Part shown: positions 9,768-19,114 of the stretch, piece by piece
How the letters are laid out: every line of letters starts with the position of its first letter
Numbering within the stretch: position 1 is the first letter of the stretch
NCBI GenBank assembly: GCA_009103225.1
Contig: RHPI01001719.1
Coordinates: forward strand, 30,633 to 87,883
DNA from: Chlorokybus atmophyticus
Taxonomy: Eukaryota; Streptophyta; Chlorokybophyceae; Chlorokybales; Chlorokybaceae
Reading direction: 5' to 3'
DNA length: 57,251 nucleotides
Made by a program: the position numbers and the translations under genes
Notes under the pieces: model-generated
What the model saw: only the letters and a program-made list of their open reading frames with translations
Database searches by the model: none
Told to the model about the DNA's origin: nothing

Positions 9768-10890
9768 AGGCCGCACCGACTGTCGCTGCTTACCATAAAG
9801 TGGACAGTCGCAAATGGTCGGCGGCTGTCAATGTATAATGACAGCCGGCTGTCCATGTACATTTTAACTTGACAGCCGCCGACCAGTTGCGGCTGTCCAC
9901 TTGTGGCCTATACATGTATAAATGGATATGTGTATACATATAAATATATACATATAAATGGATATGTGTATATATACATATATATATATGTATACATGCA
10001 TATGTATATATATATATGTATACATGCATATGTATATATATGTTGATAAATATACGTGTGTGTGTGTGTGCATGTAGGAATAGGCTTAAGGTATACAAGC
10101 AAAAATTATTGACGTATTGCGGCCGCAATACGTAGCCGTGCAATTACTTCATATCTATCATTTCATGTACATACATTGTTGTAAGTATATTGATGCGCGT
10201 ACACATGTGCATTAGACCTTTCATATGCAAAATTATATATATCTAAAATAATGTATAAAAATATGATTGTACAAAGTGTTATGATTACTATACAATTACA
10301 TAGTCTACAATTATAATTAAAGCAAATTTACATCCATGCGTTGCGCGTGTAATTACATTATATATAGTTCGTTGGTTATTACATTATTATGATGTTCACA
10401 ACCGTTAATATCATACCATGAATACATATGTTGATGCTGTTCGCATGTTGCATTGCTAGGCGTAGTTTATGGTATGATTGATTTTAATAATTTGTATGAA
10501 ACAAAAGCGCAAGCAATGTCAGATGTTATGACTTATAGCCTTACTTGTATAACCTCATAAATGGCCTATAAAAGCCTCATGCGACCACAGAATCATCGAC
10601 AGCCCGATAAGGTACACTGGCTGCATTGACAGTCGCAATTTGGCTACTATCACTAAGCATTGTCATAATGACAGCCCCTAACAAGTCTACAAATTGTACT
10701 GGCGTATTGACAACCGCCGAGTTCGCGGCTACCGGTATGTAGTTTACCACCGTCCATGTAACTGGTACAGCCTATAAATGCTACAATTGCATAGGCTCAG
10801 CCTATGGGCCTATCAAAGTGACACACAATCTCCGACTGTCCATCGGCAATTACTGCCGCCGGCCGACAGTTGCTAAGCGGCTGTCGGCGC
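9768..10890. mobile_element. putative MITE-like element with GACTGTC/GACAGCC ends
   Basis: Both ends of this AT-rich, non-coding stretch carry clusters of the motif gactgtc or its complement gacagcc/gacagtc (about 9776-9900 and 10597-10890). The interior is (TA)n and ATATGTAT repeats with no gene. A non-autonomous DNA element with subterminal repeats fits. The same motif recurs around the CACTA-like transposase at 54.5-57 kb. Ends are approximate and no clean terminal inverted repeat or target duplication was established. Confidence 0.45.
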
Positions 10891-10946
10891 ATGCAATAAA
10901 CAACATGATATAGGTTGCCATACGGCCCTACCGGTACGTGCACTTG

Positions 10947-11002
10947 TAGCTTAGTGGTTAGGGCGTCGTCTTTGATATGCTAAAGGTACTGGGTTCAAAT
11001 CC
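10947..11002 (+). other. tRNA-like pol III A and B boxes (SINE head or decayed tRNA)
   Basis: tagcttagtgg (10947-10957) fits the A box and gggttcaaatcc (10991-11002) the B box at tRNA-like spacing. The flanking bases do not form an acceptor stem and the T stem is poor, so this is not a functional tRNA. A tRNA-derived SINE or tRNA pseudogene is more likely. Confidence 0.5.
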
Positions 11003-11159
11003 GGCCGATGCGGTGTGTTCTTGACTAATCATTCCACTAACTCCGCGGAGCTGGCCGCGGCCTCCTGCGCCGCAGGTTGGGCGTGGCCGGTGCCGCCGGC
11101 AAAGATGTCTCAACTTTTACTGCAGTTGCACTAATGTTTGCATTGTTTCATATTAAACT

Positions 11160-11416
11160 TCGGTCGATGGTCCGCTGGCCGGACCAGTTATTGAAGTATT
11201 GTGATGACTTTGTCCCTGGTCCGATGGCTGGACCATACCTGGTCCTGACGCAACAGTAATCGGCCGGACCTTAAGTGGTGCGTACCAAGGGACAATGGTA
11301 CCATTCACGTGAAATTCGGACCATGAACGGTCCGACTGTCGATGAAAACAGACCATGCAAGGTCCACCGATTTCATTTAGCAGGGGGAAATCCCGGTCCT
11401 GCGTCACGGACCATTC
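11160..11416. repeat. cluster of ggaccat/atggtcc imperfect palindromes
   Basis: About every 25-60 bp a short palindrome built on ggacca...tggtcc occurs, for example ggaccattcatggtcc. The same family fills 53840-54460. The cluster lies just outside the inverted repeat at 11417-11442 and resembles subterminal repeats of a DNA transposon. Confidence 0.7.
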
Positions 11417-11442
11417 ATGGTCCTTGAACGTCAATCCGTGTG
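11417..11442 (-). repeat. inverted repeat, left copy
   Basis: 26 bp that match the reverse complement of 11981-12006 at 24 positions. Reading the minus strand it is cacacggattgacgttcaag followed by gaccat. A third copy, 25 of 25 identical to this one, is at 53815-53839. Confidence 0.8.
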
Positions 11443-11980
11443 ATACATACACAAAGGGCAACGCAAGACACAGAACTACCTCAAAGATGCACCCAGGCTG
11501 CATGGTGGCCATGCAGGTAAGTGCTGTACATGCACTCACCGTCCATTCATACGTGCATGCACTCATGAATGATATGCACAGGAGAACGCCTACATGACAC
11601 ATGAAACATTTGCTGCCTGGTTCAACCACTTCCTAGGCTACGTAGCTGGGGGCTCCAACCTCAGTACCCATGCATCCTCGTCATTGATAGCAAAATGTAG
11701 CTGGACCTCATCTTCAAGGCTAGAGAGCATGGAGTGCACATCATCCTGCTCCCTCCTCACCTGACACACACCATGCAAGTAGTGTTGCTGTGCATACTCT
11801 ACAATAGAACAATCAATACATGCTCTGACCTCTATTGCTGTAGGTGCTGGATGTCTCTTGCTTCTCTAGCTTCAAGGCTCGTTACCGTGAAGAACACCAC
11901 AAGCACATGCTGCGACAACAACCCGGACATGATGACCAAGGACGAGTTTGTGAAGCATCACAGCGAAATCATTCATGTTG
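11443..11980 (+). pseudogene. DDE (pogo/Tc1-mariner-like) transposase fragment
   Basis: Pieces of a DDE_1-type transposase lie in several frames. HPGCMVAMQ ends at a GT donor near 11517. ENAYMTHETFAAWFNHFLGYV follows from about 11582; it matches the conserved segment before the second catalytic Asp. KAREHGVHIILLPPHLTHTMQ ends near 11776, then after an apparent intron VLDVSCFSSFKARYREE follows from about 11844, the usual 'LPPH.TH.LQPLDV..F' block. TKDEFVKHHSEIIHVAH near 11938-11980 fits the tail. Stops and frame changes between the blocks show decay or a deletion derivative. No DNA-binding domain is present. The fragment sits between the two 26-bp inverted repeats. Confidence 0.6.
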
Positions 11981-12006
11981 CACACGACTTGACGTTCAAG
12001 GACCAT
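11981..12006 (+). repeat. inverted repeat, right copy, ending at the assembly gap
   Basis: Partner of 11417-11442. Sequence is lost immediately afterwards in the run of Ns, so any subterminal palindromes on this side are not visible. Confidence 0.8.
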
Positions 12007-12016
12007 NNNNNNNNNN
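12007..12016. other. assembly gap (10 N)
   Basis: Ten Ns, an arbitrary-looking gap size. Base composition changes sharply from AT-balanced transposon sequence to very GC-rich sequence at this point, so true length and adjacency are unknown. Confidence 1.
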
Positions 12017-12074
12017 GCGGCCGTCCTCCGCCGCCCGCGTCGCGCCCGCGCTTCACGCCGCCGCGGCCGGCGCC

Positions 12075-13286
12075 ATGGCCGCCGCGGGGGGCGTCGGCGT
12101 TGTGCTGACGCTGTCGGTGCTCAGAGTGCCACCAGGCGGGGTCGCGGGATGCGCTGCTGGTAAGAGACAACAAGTGGACGTTAACAACAACAGCAGCAGC
12201 AGCAGCAGCAGCAGTCGCTGCTATGAGTTGAACACATCACACCTTATACTTGTATTGCTTCATGGCTGTTATACTTTGTCGTGTCATACCAACAAGCAAC
12301 CATTCGTGGGAGAATGCATGATGTTGCTGTGTAGTGGTTGTACGTTGTTGTGTGAAGACCGCTTTGATGCAATGCGCACACAGTTACTGGGCCCGTGGTC
12401 GGTATGTGTACCACTTCATTGTCATTGCACTTGGTGTATGCAAGCGCACACATGCGCTGTTGTGCACGCCAAACCATTTCATTTCGCAGGTTTAGCAGTG
12501 GGCTTGGCAATTGTGGCGCCCATCATCACGCACGCGGGCGCCATGTTGACATTGGTTGGGTTCATCGAACTCGTCGTGTGGTTCGGGTTGGGACTCGCCG
12601 CTTATTATCTCCTCGACAGAATGCAACTGCATCGTTTGCTGGACGCCGTTTCCACGCCTCCAGCTACTGATAAGGTGGCCAACGGCAAGCACGATGATGA
12701 AGAAAAGGGAGAAGGAGCTGTATGGAAGGGTCATCCCGAACCGCGGTCAAGTGTTGGTTTGTTGAGCCAACCGACACCTCAAGCACCCAACAGACTGATA
12801 ACCTTGACCGTGATCAGCGCCGCGTGTTACGCCGCGTGGAATGGCGCGGATTTTGGCGTGCTTGTCGGCAGTTCCACGCAAAGCCAACCCGCATTTTTCT
12901 TACTTCTTCCTGCATTGTTGCGAGCGCTTCCAGCGTGCGCATTGGCGGCGTGTACACATTACTACTGCACGAAGTCAACACATGTTGGTGCACTTGGGGC
13001 TGTTTTTGTCGGCACGGTGCAGGCGATATCGGGCATGTCGGTGGTTTTCGGCGATATTGGCGGGACTTTCCTCAATGCTACGAGGCTGCGATACTTCCAT
13101 TATGCGGCGGCCGGGTTGATATCGGCGTTTCTGTTGCGCGAGTTGATACCAAGGCTGCGCGGGCACAAGTCGAGGTGGAAACTGCTCGGCCTTTGGTTGG
13201 GGTTCTGTTTAGCCAGCTGTAGTTACACATTTACGCTGTTGGTTTGTACATTCACGCCCTATTGCGGTAGCTCAAACAGTTTGTAA
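12075..13286 (+). CDS. multi-pass membrane protein, unrecognised family
   Basis: Two exons, 12075-12159 and 12490-13286, join in phase through a GT-AG intron and give 293 residues. I do not recognise the family. The protein has about seven hydrophobic segments, among them GLAVGLAIVAPIITHAGAML, LVGFIELVVWFGLGLAAYYL, RLITLTVISAACYAAW, PAFFLLLPALLRALPACAL, VGALGAVFVGTVQAISG and KLLGLWLGFCLASCSYTFT. A polar, charged loop (KVANGKHDDEEKGEGAVW) separates the second and third. Glycines are frequent inside the helices, and FGDIGGTFLNATRLRYFH is a striking soluble motif. The ATG lies in a GC-rich stretch 58 bp after the gap, so an upstream exon could be missing. A transporter or channel-like role is a guess from topology only. 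Confidence 0.65.
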   Translation: MAAAGGVGVVLTLSVLRVPPGGVAGCAAGKRQQVDVNNNSSSSSSSSRCYELNTSHLILVLLHGCYTLSCHTNKQPFVGECMMLLCSGCTLLCEDRFDAMRTQLLGPWSVCVPLHCHCTWCMQAHTCAVVHAKPFHFAGLAVGLAIVAPIITHAGAMLTLVGFIELVVWFGLGLAAYYLLDRMQLHRLLDAVSTPPATDKVANGKHDDEEKGEGAVWKGHPEPRSSVGLLSQPTPQAPNRLITLTVISAACYAAWNGADFGVLVGSSTQSQPAFFLLLPALLRALPACALAACTHYYCTKSTHVGALGAVFVGTVQAISGMSVVFGDIGGTFLNATRLRYFHYAAAGLISAFLLRELIPRLRGHKSRWKLLGLWLGFCLASCSYTFTLLVCTFTPYCGSSNSL

Positions 13287-14192
13287 CCTATGCGGTACCA
13301 TATAATGTTATTTGTGCAAGAGTATGTTATCAGCTGCAGGTGTTGTATAAGTGTTGCACTAGTTGATAGCATGTTCTCCAATCGGTACATGCGTTTATGG
13401 GATAAATGCAGCATAACAACAGCAGCAACTGCCCGTTATGGCCAGTGTCAGTGTCAGTGTCACGCTAAAGCATTTGCGGCGCACCAAGGTCTTCACACAT
13501 CATTCGCTTTGGCACGACTTGTGCAGCAACTCTAGAAGGTGATATAGTAATGCGCAAGTACAGGTTCTGACCTGTACATCAGCAGATAGGGTGGGGCGAG
13601 GCATGGCTAACGCTACATGTCAAAGCAGACAATGAGGAGAAGGGAGTGAGCACACTGCAGTCATGCAGACCTTGTGCAGCACGCAGTGTGATGGGCTGGT
13701 AGAGTGGCTTGTTCACCTCCATAGGCTTGTTGGGACACCTCTGTTGAGAAGAACAATCCACAACGACATAGGGCCAGCTCAGCTTGGCTTGAGCCGTGCT
13801 GCAGACTTATTGACCTAGATTGACCTATGATCTTTTCCTCTGGGTGTGAACAGAAAACCTGGTGTAAGGTACTACATGTATGTAAGCACACAGGTAGATG
13901 TCTGTATGTTGGGTGAAAATCCCATCAGCGTATACACAAGCAAAACTTTGTCATCTCACAGACACACTCTGATGCTGGCCAATGTGGCCCCCCCCCCCCC
14001 CTTAACTTGACTGTAAACTCTGTTTTTGACCATGCACTACGCGTGTCGCTTGGCCCTTTCTCAGCCTTGAAAAACCCAACGTATTTACTACAACGCAAGC
14101 CAACTCAATCTGCGCTCTTCACGGACTACTTGTGTGGTTTGTGTGCACCTGCGCCAACTCTTTCACTTCACGGCCCAACGCAATCGCCAGCA
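13287..14192. other. intergenic region between convergent genes
   Basis: No gene recognised. It separates the 3' ends of the membrane protein gene (+) and the DTW gene (-). It contains a C homopolymer at about 13987-14001. Confidence 0.5.
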
Positions 14193-16870
14193 TCATCGCA
14201 CAGCAGGTCCAGCAGGACTGCGCTGTTGTTGTTGTTCTCGTCGGTCCCGTTGTTGCTGCTGTTGCTGCTGTTTACATTGCTCATGCTTTTGTTGTTGTTG
14301 TTCTGTTATAATCCGCTGTTGTTGGTGTTGTTCCCTCCGCGTGCGCGTCTCGCTCTTCCCGTGCGCCACACGCCACGCGCGCAGCCCCGTCAACAGCGTG
14401 TCGAGACCCGCGTCCGCTGCCTCCGCCGCCGCCGCGTCGAGGTGGACGTGTGATGATGTACGAGCAGCGTGGTGCGTGTGAAGCTCGCGCAAGAGCTCGC
14501 CGGCGGCGGCCGCCGTGCACGTCTTGTCCACCGCGGGCTGGGGCCTGGAAAGGAAACAGATGTGTACATGTGTGCACGATACAAACTTCTATGTGGTTGG
14601 ATGTGGCCTGAAGCAACGTACTGTGCGCGTGCGCGTGTGTGTGTGTGTGTGTGTGCGTGCGCGCATAACCACACACGAGTGCACGCGAGCGCAAGCGCGC
14701 GTACACATATACAGACGCAGCCACTACGTACGAGCGTTCGCACGCGCACGCGCACGCGCATGCGCATGCATGTGCGTGTGCATGTGGTTGCACGTGCGTG
14801 CGTGTACTTATGTGTGTGTCCGCATGTGGTTGCAGTCCATACTATGTTAAAACGTGGTCACATTATGCCTTGCATGCGCTGAGAAGGTGATGTTACACCA
14901 AAGCTTTGAGGTACCCAACCCTTACAGGTCGAGCATGGCCTGCATCAAGTGCAACACTCTCGCATACCTGAGTGTGTGCAGTGCCGACTCTTGCTCTGGT
15001 TGCAGCTGCAAGCACGGCAACCTAAAACCGCGCTTCTCCGCTTGAACCTGTGCGCCATCGAGTATGTAATCCATGCAATGCATGACGACACACACACGCG
15101 CACGCGCACACGCACACGCACACAACTGCACTTACACACACATATATACGCGCATGCTTACCACCAGGCGCTTCAGCATCGCGCGCGAGTTGCTCCATGT
15201 CCCGTCCAAAAGAATGAAGTTGACCGGCCCCTGAAGGTGGTTGACTATCATATAATACTACAATCACGCCGTTATCACGGTGGCATGCATGATACAACAT
15301 AACACCCTCACCAATGTTGGATCAGGCCTGATGTCCACCTGAGGCACCTCTGCGTGCTCCACTTGCAGAGCTTTCAGCTGCGCGACGGGAAAGAGCACAT
15401 ATGCTCGCTGGTGCTCTGACACAACATCTATCAGTTGTTGGTTTTGATGAACATGTGGTGACTATCACACCAAACGTGCACGTACGAGGGTTGGTGAGCG
15501 CGGACCACAATCGGTCTTCGTGTTCTTCTACGCCGAAGATGCACAGCGTGGCGGAGTCCTCGCCAAACACGTGCCACAGCACCTTGCCGCTGTTGTTGAT
15601 GCGCCTGTACTCCTGCGCGGACGTTGGGCGTGCACACGCCACGTTGATGTGAAGCTTTTGAGCAAAAGCAAAAGCATTGATGAGAGTGTGATGGATGTCA
15701 GCTTACCTTCGGGTGCATGTAGAGCCACAATCGAACTCCCGGCCAGAGCGTGTGCTTCTTCATGTGCCCGCATATACAATGGAAAGCTGGAAACCAGCAC
15801 TGCGGCACACATACAGGTCAAGCAGAACATGAGTGCTCGACATTATGCACACGCATGCACGCGCACGCGCGCGCGTGCATGCGCACAGGGGCATACACAT
15901 ACACACGCGCGCACACGCGCACATATATACGCACACGCGCACTTTGTACATACACACACACGCTCGAGGAGGCGCACACATGCGCGCGCGCACACACACA
16001 TACTCAACCCATGCGCTCGCGCACGTCCACACATATTCTTTCCCACACTACTCACTTGCGCGCACCCCCCCGCGAAGGCCGTCGCCATGACCCTCGCCCC
16101 GACGGCGTGCGCCGCGAAGATGCGCAGCCTCTCCTCGTCGCTGCCGGCCGCCGCGATCAGGCGACGGCACAACAACTCGCTCGGCACGTCATCGTCCGCA
16201 ACAACACTCGTGCCGTTGCCTTCGGGGAGGTGAGCGTCGTTGGACTCGGCGAGGAGGAGAGCCTCTTGCTGGGAAAGAGGAGAGGTGTGTGAATGCGGTG
16301 GGTGGGATGTAAGCAGGTACGTGTTTTGGATGGAGTCTGGGTGAGCCATGGTTGTGAGTGTGATAGACAATCAAGGCTTCAAGGGCGATGCGTGGGAGTT
16401 ACCCGACACACACACAGCGCAGTGGATGTTCGACTCACTGTTTTCATCACTCAACAATGGCTGGCCTACTTTCCAATTGAGTGAGTGAGTGCGTGCGTCT
16501 GCGAGTGAGTGGGCGAGCAGCAACTCCGTAACTGTGTCAGATTGAGAGGGCATGAGTGAGACAGTAAGTGCTGGTCCCTCACTCCCTTGTTGAGAGATCA
16601 GGAAAGTGAGTGAATGAGAAACCGAGTGATCGAGTGAGTAAGTGAATGCTGCTCACGCCTTGACTGACTCACTTACGTACTGTCACTCATTACTCCATTG
16701 CAACAACTAGGCAACAAAAAACATGCGAGTCAGTGAGCGAGTGAGCGAGTACTCAGGCATGCATACCTGTATGGTTTCCGCGAGTTGTTTGGTGAGTGCG
16801 GGCAGTGCGGCCCACTCGTCCGGATGATCACGCTGCAGCCGTGCCCACTCGCCAGCCTTGTGCCTTTGAG
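14193..16870 (-). CDS. DTW-domain protein, tRNA-uridine aminocarboxypropyltransferase-like
   Basis: A DTW/TapT family protein; known members add the acp group from S-adenosylmethionine to uridine in tRNA (acp3U). In-phase exons: 16870-16767, 16268-16056, 15799-15707, 15612-15486, 15415-15312, 15230-15162, 15047-14968 and 14544-14193. Splicing joins CAQ to CWFPAFHCIC, restoring the family metal motif Cx2Cx6CxC. Then come MKKHTLWPGVRLWLYMHPK, LWHVFGEDSATLCIFG, YVLFPVAQLKAL, the signature FILLDGTWSNSRAMLKRL (DGTW) and HTLRPQPAVDKTCTAAAAGE. The last exon ends in a low-complexity Gln-rich tail (KQQQQQQQ). The first exon shown opens with a split codon, so an N-terminal exon is missing; a candidate in the GC-rich region to 17470 is not convincing. 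Introns are full of CA/TG and GAGT repeats. Confidence 0.82.
14620..14850. repeat. (TG/CG)n intronic simple repeat
   Basis: Alternating purine-pyrimidine tracts within an intron of the DTW gene. Such tracts can adopt Z-DNA. Further blocks lie at 15088-15150 and 15840-16040 in other introns of the same gene. Confidence 0.85.
16480..16760. repeat. (GAGT)n-like degenerate repeat
   Basis: gagtgagtg and its variants recur through the intron between 16767 and 16268 of the DTW gene. The repeat is interrupted and of low order. Confidence 0.75.
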
Positions 16871-17249
16871 CTTCAACAAGAGAGGGACACCGTCAACTCG
16901 CACACCCACACGCACAACTGCATACATGCGCACAACAGGCATTGCCTCATGAATGTTCATTTTCCAACTACCAAGCAGACAACGCGAGTACTACGTTGAA
17001 TTTGTGTGAAACAATCCGTCGTCCGTCTCGCATTGGTCTGACTTCAATGCTGTGAAGTGACGGCGACAGCACATACACGCGATGTGTTGAGGTTCTTGTT
17101 CCATTGCAGTCAGAAGTTGCAACAACTCGGATTAACAATCAATCCTGGTGAACTGAAGACAAGAATAGCAGTGCATTAACATCTAGAGACTATGGTTTGT
17201 CAGCATCAATTGGACTACCAGCATTATGTCAGCCAGTGTCACACCTCTG

Positions 17250-17900
17250 CTTCTAAACTAAAGCTTCTCCTTGCCTTTGGTGGCGAAGTCCATCCTCTGT
17301 CGGGTGCCTTTCTGAGCCGGTCCCGAACCCGCCTCTCCCGCTCGGCAGGTCCCAATGCAGGCAATTTGGTGCAGGTAGCGGGACCCGGACCCGACTGCAG
17401 CAGGACCCGCCCTGACTCTGCTCCTGCTGGTCAATGCCGACAACACCGCCGCCGCCGCCGGCCGCCACTGCTGAAGCATGTGTACTAGACTGCGGCCTGG
17501 GCCTGGCGCCGCCGCCGCCGCCGCCGCCTTACAGCGTTGGTGCCAGGCCGGGCTCGGACCAGGCCAGGCCAGGCCAAGCACAGTTACTGTCTGTAGACGC
17601 CAGGCCTGGCCTTGCCGCCGCTGCCGCCGCCCTACAGCAATAGTGGCAGCCTGGAGCTTCCAGGCCCGACCAGGCCAGGCCGGACGGCGGAGCAACCGAC
17701 TGCCGACCAGGCCAGGTCTGGCCAGGCCAGGCGGCGGCGGACTCGCTGTAGCAGAACGGACGCGGAGAGGCGGTCAGCGTGATAGTGAGAACGGTCAGGC
17801 CCGGCCTGGCCTGGCCTGGTGTGGCCTGGTGCGATCTGATCTGGACGGGTCTGGCGTGGGGACTATGGCGCTGGGACGCTTCCTGTTTCAAGTGTCTGGC
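17250..17900. repeat. GC-rich repeat region built on GGCCAGGC/GGCCTGGC
   Basis: The octamer ggccaggc and its complement gcctggcc recur many times at 17555-17830, next to (gcc)n runs. A related patch is at 22050-22115. Long open frames here (Arg/Pro/Ala-rich) are due to composition. No gene recognised between 16871 and 18416. Confidence 0.75.
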
Positions 17901-18416
17901 AAGGTGGCAATAACATGAGGCAGTAGTGTCCTGAGACTAGTTGCCAAGGAGGCTTAACAGTCATCGCAATCCTGTAGCCTACATGTGTTAACATGTAGCC
18001 TACAACGATTGTCAAGATGCACTAACAGACATGACACTCATAGACATGCGCACGAAACAGCATGTGGTCACACTTGCATGCAAGCACAGTCACACACACA
18101 TGCAGACATCTCAACTACTCTGCGTACACACACACACACACAGGCAGACACGCACGCATGCGCATAGGGTAAAGCAGAGGGGCCCGTAATATCAGTACGC
18201 ACATGTACACACGCGCATGTTGGTGCAAGCGTGCGTATACGATTTGCACAATAGGACACCAGACGATTTGCACAATAGGACACCTGTGCGTACATCTAAA
18301 AGTGTGCTTATGTTGTTACAACATTCCAAACGCTGGATCACTTAAAGAACCTCATATTCAGCACAGTCCCTTGCAGATGCCACCCTCAGGGATGGACTGT
18401 GTCTGCATGAACTTTC

Positions 18417-19040
18417 ATGCAGTCAAGTGCACGTTCCATGCACGTGAAAGCTGCACTGCTGCAACAGGTGCAAGGCGTGTTCTTCAGGAACTACACCGTG
18501 GACAAGGCTCGGGAATTGGGACTTGTGGGCTACGTCATGAATGCTCCGGATGGCACTGTCAAGGGGGAGGTGCAGGGGGACACGAGGAACCTGGCTGTCA
18601 TGTGAGTGTGTGAGCAGACAGGCATTGGACGTGCCTGTGTGTGCGCTTGCATGCATGCACGCGTGTGCGTACACACGCGCGCACATGCTCGCAAGCACAC
18701 ACTTGTGCACACACACAGGCGTGCATGTGTCCACATGCACACACATGTGTGCACACACAGGCGCACATGCGCGCACGCTACCTTAAGCATCAATGATTGA
18801 GCCTGATAGTATATGGCAGACAGCAATGGTTGCATGTGTGTTTGCAAAGATGCATATGCGCACACGCACGCTGCATGAAGCACCATTAGTTGCAAACCCC
18901 CACACGGCAGGAAGCAATGGTTGCAGACGGAAGGCTCACCGCAATCGAGGATTGACAAGTGCTTGTTCTCGCACGAGGAGGACAACTTGAAGGAGCTCAA
19001 ATACTCAGAGTTTGCGAGGCGCAAGACTCATGCAATGTGA
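18417..19040 (+). CDS. acylphosphatase
   Basis: A small enzyme that hydrolyses carboxyl-phosphate bonds such as those in acyl phosphates. Two exons, 18417-18601 and 18911-19040, join in phase to give 104 residues, the usual family size. The signature VQGVFFRNYT carries the substrate-binding Arg, and GYVMNAPDGTVKGEVQG carries the catalytic Asn. Exon 2 reads KQWLQTEGSPQSRIDKC and ends at a TGA. The N-terminus (MQSSARSMHVKAALLQQ) does not look like the usual first beta strand. Because caacag precedes GTGCAAGGC it may be intron, with the true first exon upstream. The intron contains long CA/TG tracts. The gene converges on the ABHD11-like gene 75 bp downstream. Confidence 0.87.
18640..18785. repeat. 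CA/TG-rich intronic tract
   Basis: Interrupted (CA)n/(TG)n and CGCG alternation inside the acylphosphatase intron. Confidence 0.8.
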
Positions 19041-19114
19041 CCAGTACCACACCAAGACCTATGTCTTACACTGTATGTATCAGGCATAACTGCAATTTCA
19101 GTTCACTGATGCAG

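Noticed and set aside
10941-11010. Functional tRNA gene
   Set aside because: A and B boxes fit, but acceptor and T stems do not pair.
14520-14850. Plus-strand frames across the TG/CG tract
   Set aside because: Antisense to an intron and exon of the DTW gene and made of simple repeats.
16480-16760. CRISPR-like regular repeats
   Set aside because: Short, degenerate GAGT units without unique spacers, in an intron of a eukaryotic gene.
17250-17918. Long overlapping open frames on both strands
   Set aside because: GC-rich repeat of ggccaggc; amino acid composition follows the repeat and no domain is visible.
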